A DNA stretch of 18,150 bases. Source: UBA5972 sp964466385 (GTDB taxonomy: Bacteria; Pseudomonadota; Alphaproteobacteria; Rhodobacterales; Rhodobacteraceae). The position numbers were made by a program, and so were the translations under genes. The stretch is taken from assembly GCA_964466385.1 (NCBI GenBank), contig CAYXNM010000045.1:1-18150 (forward strand), given 5' to 3'. Positions 8,206 through 15,472 of this stretch are shown here, piece by piece. Numbering within the stretch: position 1 is the stretch's first letter; every line of letters starts with the position of its first letter. The notes beneath the pieces were generated by a model. That model was not told the origin of the DNA. It made no database searches and saw nothing but the letters and a program-made list of their open reading frames with translations.

Positions 8206-8736
8206 ATGGTTCGTGTTTGGGATCCCCTGGTGCGTATTTTCCACTGGGGTCTTGTCGTGATGTTCGCGATCGCATGGGTCACGCCCGAGGTTTTTGACAA
8301 TGCGCATGAATGGTCGGGGTATATCGTCGCGGGGCTTGTCGGTATTCGCCTGATTTGGGGCCTGATCGGGCCGCGATATGCGCGGTTCACGAATTTCATC
8401 AAGTCTCCGCAGTCGGTGATAGGCTATATCCGCTCGATGGTGACAGGGTCGGAAAAGCGCTATCTCGGGCACAACCCCGCCGGCGGGGCGATGATTGTGG
8501 CCCTGTTGATCACGTTGTTGCTGACCGTTCTGACGGGGTGGATGCAGACATTGCCCCAATACACTCATGTCGGCTGGGTCAAGGACAGTCACGACGCCAT
8601 CACCAGTGTCATGATGATCCTTATCGTCGCCCATGTTCTGGGGGTTTTCATCGCGTCCAGACACCATGACGAGAACCTGGCCAAGTCGATGGTCAACGGA
8701 CAGAAGCGCGCCGCGCAAGATGATGATATCGGTTAG
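8206..8736 (+). CDS. Cytochrome b561-type membrane protein
   Basis: The 176-residue protein has about four hydrophobic segments (near 12-26, 36-54, 93-112 and 130-150) and histidines placed as in di-heme b561 cytochromes: H13 in RIFHW, H34 in NAHEW, H129 in KDSHDA and H143 in VAHVLGV. H89 lies in GHNPAGG, a motif common in this family. An AGAGGT lies about eight bases before the ATG. It would carry electrons between quinol and a partner in or outside the membrane. It forms an operon with the PepSY gene and is followed by a terminator. The C-terminal tail is hydrophilic and faces the cytoplasm in the usual topology. Confidence 0.9.
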   Translation: MVRVWDPLVRIFHWGLVVMFAIAWVTPEVFDNAHEWSGYIVAGLVGIRLIWGLIGPRYARFTNFIKSPQSVIGYIRSMVTGSEKRYLGHNPAGGAMIVALLITLLLTVLTGWMQTLPQYTHVGWVKDSHDAITSVMMILIVAHVLGVFIASRHHDENLAKSMVNGQKRAAQDDDIG

Positions 8737-8830
8737 GGGTTCAGGCCCGCTGTCTGATGGGTCAGATCGTCAGTATTGAATCTTTCCGGTTCAGACGTCC
8801 ACATTGTGCAAACAAAGAGGCAATGCCAGG

Positions 8831-8865
8831 GAGGCGGGATCAAATTCCTGCCTCTTTCTTGTTTT
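8831..8865 (+). terminator. Rho-independent terminator after the cytochrome b561 operon
   Basis: GAGGCGGGA (8831-8839) pairs with TCCTGCCTC (8846-8854) around a 6-base loop, with one G-U pair, and is followed by TTTCTTGTTTT. An alternative stem can form between AAAGAGGCA at 8814-8822 and TGCCTCTTT at 8849-8857. The competing stems might allow attenuation, but the simplest reading is a terminator separating the two redox operons. Confidence 0.75.
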
Positions 8866-8875
8866 AGGAAATAAA

Positions 8876-8924
8876 CTTACGCGAACCTGAACCGAAAAAA
8901 GTTCGCCTGTCAGGAAGACTTAAG
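8876..8924. promoter_or_regulatory. Probable response-regulator operator upstream of the DUF2271 operon (site 2)
   Basis: CTTACGCGAACCTGAA (8876-8891) matches site 1 at 13 of 16 bases. The opposite arm GTCAGGAAGACTTAAG (8909-8924) is a degenerate inverted copy. The arms are again exactly 17 bases apart with an A-tract in the spacer, and the site start is 97 bases before the ATG at 8973, against 95 for site 1. Same sequence and same geometry argue for one regulator at both operons. Confidence 0.7.
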
Positions 8925-8972
8925 TTCCCGCTCCTAGTTTGCCTTTATCAAACGAGATCAGGAGAATCGAAA

Positions 8973-9443
8973 ATGAAAAAAACGACGTCAGCGCTGGCAC
9001 TTGCCGCATTGATGAGCATTCCGGTCGCGGCGTCCGCCCGCCCGGTGACTCTCACGACACAACTTAACCGCTACAGCGGAAACGGCGCTTATCTGGCGTT
9101 ATATCTGACCGACAAGAACGGCGTCTATCAGGGATCGCTCTGGATGTCCGGCGGCCGCGCCAAATACTATCGGCACCTGCGCGACTGGATGCGCGCCAGC
9201 GGCGGCAATCTTGCCGATATCCGCGGCCTGACGGGCGCCAGCACGGGCGCCGGCCAGACGCTGACCGTTACGCTCGACCTGGCGGATGCGATGATCGACG
9301 CCGGATACCAGATCCGAATCGACGCGGCTGCCGAGAACATGCGCGAAAGCCCTTCGGAAATCGTGGTTCCGCTTGCAAGTGCAGGTGCAGGCAAAGCCGT
9401 CAAGGGACGCCGGTACATCAAATCTTTCCAATTTGATATGTAA
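8973..9443 (+). CDS. Exported DUF2271-family protein, possible FMN carrier
   Basis: The 156-residue precursor has a Sec signal peptide (MKKTTSALALAALM...AASA, cleavage after A22). The mature part resembles DUF2271, a periplasmic family often encoded beside PepSY membrane reductases and ApbE. Its central LTGAST (T87-G88-A89-S90-T91), preceded by D82, resembles the flavinylation motif D-x-x-[ST]-G-A-[TS] modified by ApbE, although the Asp is two residues farther away than usual. The C-terminal half (YQIRIDAAAENMRESPSEIVVPL) matches the end of the family. An AGGAGA lies about nine bases before the ATG. It is first in an operon with a transmembrane reductase and ApbE, so I infer that it accepts electrons in the periplasm through a covalent FMN. 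The function is unproven. Confidence 0.82.
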   Translation: MKKTTSALALAALMSIPVAASARPVTLTTQLNRYSGNGAYLALYLTDKNGVYQGSLWMSGGRAKYYRHLRDWMRASGGNLADIRGLTGASTGAGQTLTVTLDLADAMIDAGYQIRIDAAAENMRESPSEIVVPLASAGAGKAVKGRRYIKSFQFDM

Positions 9444-9463
9444 GAAAAATCTGGGACAGGGAC

Positions 9464-11683
9464 ATGGGACGCAAACTTCACAGATACCCCGCACTCATTG
9501 CCGGCGTGCTGATCCTCGTATTGGCACTCAGCGGCATGATCCTGTCGGTCTTTCCGACGATCGAGCGCGCCGGTGCGCCCATGCGCCAGTCCGCAGGTCT
9601 GAACATCGCAGAGGTCGCGGGGAAGATCGCGGCCAGCTATCCGGGGGTCGAGCAGATCAAACGCACGCCCTCGGGCAAGATCGTGGTCTTTTATTTCAGC
9701 AACGACATCCCTTCATCTGTTTCGGTTGATCCGCTTACCGGCCGGAAATTGGCAGATTATCAGACGTCGGGTTTTCGCCGCTGGATGACCCGCCTTCACC
9801 GTTCGTTGTTGCTTGACAGCAAGGGGCGCGCCGCCGCGGGGATTACCGCGTTTGCGTTTCTCGTTCTCAGCATCAGCGGCATGACGCTGGTGGCGAAACG
9901 GCAAGGTGGGTGGCGTCGCTTCTTTGCGCGGGCAAGGGGAACCGGGTCGCAGCGGCTGCATGTCGTCCTCAGCCGTGTCGGGGTTTTCGCGTTCTTTCTG
10001 TCCTCGACCACGGCCGTTTACATGTCGCTGGCTACCTTCGGCTTTGTGAACGACGGCATGGATGCCACGCCGGTTTTTCCCCAGAACGTTGATGGAGGGG
10101 CCCAGATCGCGGTTGCCGACATCCCCGTTCTGAAAATCACCGCGCTGACTGAACTGCGCGAGCTTTCCTTTCCCTATCCCGGTGATCCGACGGACGTCTT
10201 TTCGATCACGACCGCGCGCGGGTCGGGCTATGTCGACCAGGCGACCGGCGAAATGATTACCTATCTGCCCAACAACACCGCGCGGACGATCTATGAATTC
10301 ATCTTCATGTTGCACACGGGGCAGGGTCTGTGGTGGCTGGGTCTTGTTTTGGGTCTGGCGGCACTGATCGTGCCCTTGTTGGCGGGAACCGGCGTTTACA
10401 TGTGGTGGCGCAACTGGAAGGCCACGCCAAGGTTTGCAAACAACGTTTCACCGGGCAGTGCGGACACGATCATTCTTGTCGGCAGCGAGGGTAACTCCAC
10501 CTGGGGTTTCGCACGCAGCCTGCACGATGCGATGACCGCGCAAGGGTACAAAACACACACGACGTCGATGAACCGGTTGAGATCGGCCCATTGTAAAGCC
10601 AAGCGCATGTTCATCCTGACCGCGACCTATGGTGACGGCGAAGCGCCCGCATCCGCAAAAGCGTTCCTGAAAAAGCTGGACGGCCTCCCCGCCGATGCGG
10701 ATATGGCTGTTGGTGTTCTCGGGTTTGGCGACCGCCAGTTTCCCCGGTTTTGCCAATTCGCGCGCGACGTGAGCGATGCACTCCGCGAGAAAGGCTGGCC
10801 CGCGCTTTTGCCCTATGACACGATCGACCGGCAATCCGCGCAGGAATTCGCCCGCTGGGGGCGCGACGTCGGGGATGTGGTTGGAACACCGCTGACGCTG
10901 GATTATACGCCGCAAAAGCCCCGCACGAACAAGCTTTGCCTGATTTCGCGCACCGATTACGGTGCCGAGGTTCAGGCCCCGACGACCGTATTCCGCTTCG
11001 GTCCATCGGAATCCGCCAAGCGCGGGTGGCTGCGTCGCATGGTCTTTGGCGCGTTGCCCCGGTTCCGTTCCGGCGATCTGGCTGGTGTTGTCGTGCCGGG
11101 GGACCCGATTGCGCGGTATTACTCGCTCGCCTCGTCAAGCACCGGCGGATTTCTGGAGATTTGCGTGCGCAAGCAGCCCGGCGGTCTCTGCTCGGGATAC
11201 CTCCACAGCCTTTCGGTTGGTGAAGAAATCGACGTGTTCATCAAGCCCAATGCCGATTTTCACCCGCAGCGAGGCCGCAAACCGGTCATTCTGATCGGTG
11301 CCGGGACGGGAATTGGCCCCCTGACCGGGTTCATTCGGGAAAATACCAGACAGCGATCCATGCATCTTTACTTTGGGGCGCGCGATCCCATGTCGGATTT
11401 TCTTTACGAGAGCGATCTTGGGGCATGGCTTGAAGACAAGCGCCTGACCACGCTCAACAGCGCCTTTTCGCGCGTTGCCGACAAGAAATACGTGCAAGAC
11501 CATGTTGCACGCGACGCAGGAAAGATTGCCGGCCTCATTCGCGAGGGCGCGCAGATCATGGTTTGCGGCGGGCGCGATATGGCGCAAGGTGTCATGGACG
11601 CGCTGGACGCTGCATTGAAACCGGCAGGTCTCGACGTCGTGACGCTGAAAGCCGAGGGCCGTTATGTCGAAGACACGTACTGA
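9464..11683 (+). CDS. PepSY-transmembrane / flavodoxin / FNR fusion reductase
   Basis: This 739-residue protein joins three modules. Residues 1 to about 325 are a PepSY_TM domain with membrane segments near 8-30, 124-144, 170-192 and 288-313; its conserved histidines H112 (RLHR), H166 (RLHV) and H284 (MLHTG) are likely heme ligands. Residues 335-475 are a flavodoxin domain (GSEGNSTWGFA, then LTATYGDGEAP) binding FMN. Residues 490-739 are a ferredoxin-NADP reductase domain with FAD motif RYYSLASS (551-558), nucleotide motif GAGTGIGPLTGF near 612, and the C-terminal RYVEDTY seen in sulfite reductase flavoproteins. It should take electrons from NADPH through FAD and FMN to membrane hemes and out to the periplasm. 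The partner is probably the DUF2271 protein. A ferric or other extracytoplasmic substrate is possible. ApbE follows with a 20-base overlap. Confidence 0.92.
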   Translation: MGRKLHRYPALIAGVLILVLALSGMILSVFPTIERAGAPMRQSAGLNIAEVAGKIAASYPGVEQIKRTPSGKIVVFYFSNDIPSSVSVDPLTGRKLADYQTSGFRRWMTRLHRSLLLDSKGRAAAGITAFAFLVLSISGMTLVAKRQGGWRRFFARARGTGSQRLHVVLSRVGVFAFFLSSTTAVYMSLATFGFVNDGMDATPVFPQNVDGGAQIAVADIPVLKITALTELRELSFPYPGDPTDVFSITTARGSGYVDQATGEMITYLPNNTARTIYEFIFMLHTGQGLWWLGLVLGLAALIVPLLAGTGVYMWWRNWKATPRFANNVSPGSADTIILVGSEGNSTWGFARSLHDAMTAQGYKTHTTSMNRLRSAHCKAKRMFILTATYGDGEAPASAKAFLKKLDGLPADADMAVGVLGFGDRQFPRFCQFARDVSDALREKGWPALLPYDTIDRQSAQEFARWGRDVGDVVGTPLTLDYTPQKPRTNKLCLISRTDYGAEVQAPTTVFRFGPSESAKRGWLRRMVFGALPRFRSGDLAGVVVPGDPIARYYSLASSSTGGFLEICVRKQPGGLCSGYLHSLSVGEEIDVFIKPNADFHPQRGRKPVILIGAGTGIGPLTGFIRENTRQRSMHLYFGARDPMSDFLYESDLGAWLEDKRLTTLNSAFSRVADKKYVQDHVARDAGKIAGLIREGAQIMVCGGRDMAQGVMDALDAALKPAGLDVVTLKAEGRYVEDTY

Positions 11684-12638
11684 GCAAGAGGGAACCGACA
11701 TTGCGTCCATGACGCTGAACGGCGCGACCATGGGCACGCGATACAGTGCCACGTTCATTCCGGATCAGACGACGGACCTTGACCAGCTGGAAACCGGTCT
11801 CTTTGCAGCCGTTGACCTGGTCGACCGGCAGATGTCCACCTGGACGCCTTCCTCGGACCTCATGCGCCTGAATGCGGCTGATGTGGGACAGGACGTGGCG
11901 CTGCCCGAACACCTGATGGAAGTGCTGGGCGCGGGCCTGACGATCGGGCGGCGGACCAACGGCGCCTTTGACATCGGTCTGGGCGATCTCACCGGTATCT
12001 GGGGGTTCGGAGCCTTGGGAAAACAGCCCGATGCACTGGCGATCCGCGACAATCTGGGCAAGGCCCGCGCCCCCACGCACGAGGTGCTGACACTTGACCC
12101 GGACAAGGGTGTTGCCCGTAAATCCGCCCCGGTGGCGCTTGACTTGTCCGGCATCGCCAAGGGCTATGCGGTTGATCGGATGATCCAATGCCTTCGCACC
12201 CACGGCGTTGCCTCGGCGCTGGCTTCGCTTGATGGAGAATTGCGCGCCATCGGTACGCAGGAGGACGGCCGCCCATGGACGGTCGCGGTGGAGCGTCCCG
12301 ATTACGACCGCCGGGCGCCGCTCAGCATGATAACCCTGTCTGATGCCGCCATTGCGACATCGGGGGACTATCGCCACTGGATCGACGTTGGCAATGCGCG
12401 GTTGTCTCATACCATGAGCCGCATGAACGGCGGACCGGTCCAAAACGACGTGGCCTCGGTCTCGGTTGTGGCGGAAACCTGTATGGAGGCGGACGCCTGG
12501 GCGACCGCGCTGTTGGTCATGGGCCCGGATGCGGGACCGGCCCTTGCCCGCGCCAGATCGCTGAACGCGCTGTTCGTCCTGCGCACGGGGCAGGGGTTGG
12601 AGCAAATCGGAACCGGCGCGGTCTTTGAAGGCGGCTAG
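11664..12638 (+). CDS. apbE: ApbE family FAD:protein FMN transferase
   Basis: The 324-residue protein has the ApbE hallmarks: MGTRYSATF near residue 23, MSTWTPSSDLMRLN near 57-70, DLSGIAKGYAVD (160-171), ATSGDYR (231-237), and the metal-binding D277 and T281 in EADAWATALLVMG. It transfers FMN from FAD to a Thr or Ser of a target protein. The start at 11664 overlaps the reductase gene by 20 bases; a shorter start at 11709 is possible. Neither start gives a signal peptide or lipobox, which is odd because many ApbE proteins are exported and the presumed target, DUF2271, is periplasmic. The usual substrate-loop sequence H-x-x-D-P-x-T-G is changed to HTMSRMNGGPV. It is last in the redox operon. 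Confidence 0.92.
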   Translation: MSKTRTEQEGTDIASMTLNGATMGTRYSATFIPDQTTDLDQLETGLFAAVDLVDRQMSTWTPSSDLMRLNAADVGQDVALPEHLMEVLGAGLTIGRRTNGAFDIGLGDLTGIWGFGALGKQPDALAIRDNLGKARAPTHEVLTLDPDKGVARKSAPVALDLSGIAKGYAVDRMIQCLRTHGVASALASLDGELRAIGTQEDGRPWTVAVERPDYDRRAPLSMITLSDAAIATSGDYRHWIDVGNARLSHTMSRMNGGPVQNDVASVSVVAETCMEADAWATALLVMGPDAGPALARARSLNALFVLRTGQGLEQIGTGAVFEGG

Positions 12639-12640
12639 GC

Positions 12641-12719
12641 GATCAACCGAAACATTTTAGCCCCGCCGCCGGGCGAGGACTTTGGTCATAAACCGTTCAA
12701 ATGTTTTGATAAGTTGATC
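12641..12719. repeat. Long imperfect inverted repeat after apbE
   Basis: GATCAAC (12641-12647) plus AAACATTT (12650-12657) is mirrored by AAATGTTT (12699-12706) plus GTTGATC (12713-12719). Both pairs are perfect, with unequal joins of 2 and 6 bases. A second pair, CCAGCG (12722-12727) and CGCTGG (12762-12767), follows. The loop of about 40 bases is too long for an ordinary terminator. It may be a regulatory or end-of-operon structure. Confidence 0.4.
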
Positions 12720-12792
12720 CACCAGCGCCGCGCCCGGTTGCCAGGTTTTCGATCACAGGAACGCTGGCGTCTCCTCTGAAAAAAACACCTTG

Positions 12793-12834
12793 GCATCCGC
12801 ACGGAACCGGGATTTACATTCGCGGTACGGATGC
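12793..12834 (+). promoter_or_regulatory. Possible structured leader of the URO-D family gene
   Basis: GCATCCG (12793-12799) pairs perfectly with CGGATGC (12828-12834), and ACCG near 12806 can pair with CGGT near 12823 inside it. The stem ends 43 bases before the proposed CTG start. I see no match to the cobalamin, SAM or SAH riboswitch consensus sequences that I know. It could equally be a chance hairpin in GC-rich DNA. Confidence 0.3.
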
Positions 12835-12877
12835 GCATGTGCGTGCTGCCGTCTGCTGACCGAAAGAGGATGTTCCG

Positions 12878-14188
12878 CTGACAAAAGAGTTCGAATTCCC
12901 GTCCGGTTGCCGCTTGCTGTCGTCATGGCAGGCCAACGACCCCAAGGCCTCGGAAAACCTGAAATCCATATTCGACGCAGCGATTGGTGGTGAATTCGAC
13001 GTGGACTTCGCCAAGGCACCGCCGGTGAATGCCATCCATGTCGGCGGGTCGCTGAACCTGATGACCCTGACGATCATGCACGATCTTTACGGTCTTGATT
13101 CCGCCGCCTTTTACAAAGGTGACGCCGCGCGTTACGTGCGCACCACCTTGCTGTCGCGACGGTTGTTGGGGATGAACAAACTTTACGTCAGCTGGCCGGT
13201 CTACGGGTTTACCGCCGAGGCCCTGGGGCAGGCAATGATGTATCCCGACAAGTTCCCGCCGGGGTCCGATCCTGAACAGGTGCTGATCACAAGAAAGACC
13301 TGGCGAGACATCGAAACACCCGATCCGGGAAGGGGAATACCCAAGCTTGTAGACGAAATGATTGATGTTTATCAGCAGCTTACCGGACTGGAACCGATCC
13401 TGCACCTCTCGGCGCCTTATAGCCTGGCTGCCGATACTTTCGGACAGGAACCGTTGTTGGAGGCGCTCGTTCACGAACCGGAATTCGTCAATCAGTTGCT
13501 GGATCATCTGGTGGATCGGGTGTTGCAGCCCTGGTGCGATCGCTTTTTTGAACGGAACCCGAACGGCTGGGTCGAGCTGTCCGATGCGTCCGGTTCACCG
13601 TTTTTCATCGGCCCGCGGAACTGCCGGAATGCCGCCATTCGCGCGATCCGCCGCCTCAAGGATGAAAACCCTTGGGGTCGTCGGGTCTATGACGCGAATT
13701 ACCGGGGTGATTATGTGACGCAGGCCGAAAGAAAGGGCAGGACCTCGCGTCGACGCGGTGCCAGGGACGGGCCATCGGATGTGCCGGATTTGCTTGAACT
13801 GACCGACCTCAAACACGGCGTTTGCGCGGATTTCGTCATTCGGTTGGATGATGACCGCGTGCCGGTGTCGTTCTATCAGGATCAGGCGATTGCGCGGAAC
13901 GTCCCGCTTTTTGCCGGCATTGGCGCATCCCAGATAGATCGCAACAGTATCGAGGACATGCACCAAGCCCGCGCGGACATCGCGGCCACGTCGCAAGATT
14001 ACGTGCGCGCTCTGAAAACCGTGGCGACAGCAATTTCCGAAAACGGTTATGATGGGCGAAGTCCTCCGTGGCCCGGAACCGTCTATTTTGAGGATATCAG
14101 CTCGGAATCCAGTTTCGAACTGATTGAAATCATCATCGCGGAAGTGCTGGCCAATGGCGGATTTGAACCCGGCACCGGGCGTGTTTGA
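12878..14188 (+). CDS. Uroporphyrinogen decarboxylase / corrinoid methyltransferase-family protein (probable CTG start)
   Basis: The frame opens after a stop at 12857 and has no ATG near its beginning. AGAGGA (12865-12870) lies seven bases before CTG at 12878, giving MTKEFEFPSGCRLLSSWQ and 436 residues; TTG at 12914 is the alternative (424 aa). The middle (EPILHLSAPYSLAADTFGQEP and HEPEFVNQLLDHLVDRVLQPW) and the end (VPLFAGIGASQI) resemble the URO-D superfamily, which includes heme-pathway decarboxylase and MtaA/MtbA methyltransferases. The His-x-Cys zinc site of the methyltransferases is not evident where expected (near RRVYDANYRGDY), and an arginine-rich insert follows. No corrinoid protein or methyltransferase partner lies nearby. 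It is therefore a divergent family member with unknown substrate, not the hemE housekeeping gene. Confidence 0.72.
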   Translation: MTKEFEFPSGCRLLSSWQANDPKASENLKSIFDAAIGGEFDVDFAKAPPVNAIHVGGSLNLMTLTIMHDLYGLDSAAFYKGDAARYVRTTLLSRRLLGMNKLYVSWPVYGFTAEALGQAMMYPDKFPPGSDPEQVLITRKTWRDIETPDPGRGIPKLVDEMIDVYQQLTGLEPILHLSAPYSLAADTFGQEPLLEALVHEPEFVNQLLDHLVDRVLQPWCDRFFERNPNGWVELSDASGSPFFIGPRNCRNAAIRAIRRLKDENPWGRRVYDANYRGDYVTQAERKGRTSRRRGARDGPSDVPDLLELTDLKHGVCADFVIRLDDDRVPVSFYQDQAIARNVPLFAGIGASQIDRNSIEDMHQARADIAATSQDYVRALKTVATAISENGYDGRSPPWPGTVYFEDISSESSFELIEIIIAEVLANGGFEPGTGRV

Positions 14189-14313
14189 ACACGGAATGGA
14201 GGCGTGATTCGTCGACCGCGCTCACAAGACCGCGTTCCAGATCCGTGGATTTCGCCGCGCCAAACACGTGCAATTCTTGTATCATCGGTCAAACCCAAGC
14301 AGGAAGAAACCAC

Positions 14314-14535
14314 ATGAAATTTTTTCTGGTCGCCATGTTCATCAACTCAGCCGGCGTTCCCGTGTTCTTTGAACCCCGGCCCTTTGACACTCTGGAGGCA
14401 TGCGAAAACTCCGAAGCGCCGAGCTTCATGAAAAAATATCGCGACAGTGAATTCGCCTCGGCGTTTCTGTGCGTCGCCGAAAAGGATTTCGCGCGCGATC
14501 GGTTTGACAAGGCGACAGGAGGCATAACGCGCTGA
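14314..14535 (+). CDS. Small hypothetical protein with two cysteines
   Basis: ATG at 14314 follows AGGAAG by about eight bases and gives 73 residues; an in-frame start at 14185 would add a low-complexity, basic stretch and lacks a good binding site. The N-terminus MKFFLVAMFINSAGVPVFF is hydrophobic but lacks a clear cleavage site. C30 (LEACEN) and C53 (AFLCVA) could pair. It resembles small hypothetical proteins common in Rhodobacteraceae in general form only. It lies 125 bases after the URO-D family gene, and no function can be assigned. Confidence 0.6.
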   Translation: MKFFLVAMFINSAGVPVFFEPRPFDTLEACENSEAPSFMKKYRDSEFASAFLCVAEKDFARDRFDKATGGITR

Positions 14536-14661
14536 GCGCGCGGGTGCACAAATCTCAGTCGTGGCTCAATGCCCCGAACTGACGATCTGGGCTGAAAAAC
14601 CCGTGACGACAGGAACGCCCGGCAACGACAGACGCGCGGTTTACGACAGGATTGGATTTCG

Positions 14662-15456
14662 TCAGCTGGTCGCGGTCAGTTTCGATCCGGGACGCCTGAA
14701 CAATTGTCCAAATCCTTCGATCCTGTCGTCAATACCGGCGCGGCGAAGGCAGCTCCAGAACTGGGCCTGATTGCTGGTCACGACGGGCTTTCCGGTGATA
14801 TCTTCGATTTCCTGTGCGACTTCCAGCGAACGTATGCCCCCGCAGGACAGAAAAATCGCGTCCGCGTCCGGGCGGTCGATTTCTTGCGCGAACGCTTTCC
14901 AATATGCCGGTGTCACGCGGCCGAATTCGATCCCGGTGGTCAGGTTCAGCCCCTGAATATCAAGGACATCAAGACCCCGGGCGGTCAGAAACTCGGCTTC
15001 GGCGGTGTTGATCTCATCAAGATAGGGCGTTCCGACGACGATCCTTTTCGCCCCCAATTCGTGAAGCGCATCAAGCACGCCCGTCACGATGCACATGGGT
15101 TTTGCCCAAGGGGCGCCTTTGCGAATTTCCGCGAAAATCCGGTCCTCGCCGATCACGATCGAGCCGCTCGTGCAACTGTAACTGACAATGTCAGGGCGGG
15201 TGTCGGGCTGAAGGCGCGATGCCGCGTCCGCCATGTGGTCGATGTGCCGCGCAAGCGTCTCGTTGGTGGTGTAGTCGTCTGTTTTCAGCCGCGTGATATG
15301 AACGGCGACCCCGTCCGGAACCATATCGAAAAAGTCCTGCTCGGCCGCCAGATCGGTTGACATCAGAATGAACCCCAGCCGCGCGCGGTGATGTTTGCCC
15401 GCATCCAGTTCGACCTTGCGTTTCTTGGAAACGACTTTGCTGCCTGCCTCAAACAT
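14662..15456 (-). CDS. Maleate isomerase / arylmalonate decarboxylase / EutA-family protein
   Basis: Start ATG at 15456 has AAGGA about eight bases upstream and lies 16 bases after the M24 gene stop; a start at 15492 would overlap that gene without a binding site. The 264-residue protein has the family's two catalytic cysteines, C95 in SYSCTSGS and C205 in LSCGGIRS, set in the tandem Asp/Glu-racemase fold. Relatives isomerise maleate, decarboxylate arylmalonates, or act in ectoine utilisation (EutA). It is last in a three-gene operon with an M24 hydrolase and an M20 amidohydrolase. I infer that it isomerises or racemises the product of those two. Which reaction it performs cannot be told from sequence. 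Confidence 0.85.
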   Translation of the reverse strand: MFEAGSKVVSKKRKVELDAGKHHRARLGFILMSTDLAAEQDFFDMVPDGVAVHITRLKTDDYTTNETLARHIDHMADAASRLQPDTRPDIVSYSCTSGSIVIGEDRIFAEIRKGAPWAKPMCIVTGVLDALHELGAKRIVVGTPYLDEINTAEAEFLTARGLDVLDIQGLNLTTGIEFGRVTPAYWKAFAQEIDRPDADAIFLSCGGIRSLEVAQEIEDITGKPVVTSNQAQFWSCLRRAGIDDRIEGFGQLFRRPGSKLTATS

Positions 15457-15472
15457 TGAACAATCCTTTTGG

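Noticed and set aside
11592..12605. A 337-codon minus-strand frame opposite apbE
   Set aside because: Antisense shadow; apbE on the + strand has all its family motifs.
12780..12877. Cobalamin, SAM or SAH riboswitch before the URO-D family gene
   Set aside because: I could not find the conserved core sequences of these riboswitches; only generic hairpins are visible.
14561..14770. Possible small + gene downstream of the 73-residue protein
   Set aside because: It has no good ribosome-binding site, runs into the 3' end of the convergent EutA-like gene, and shows no recognisable sequence features.
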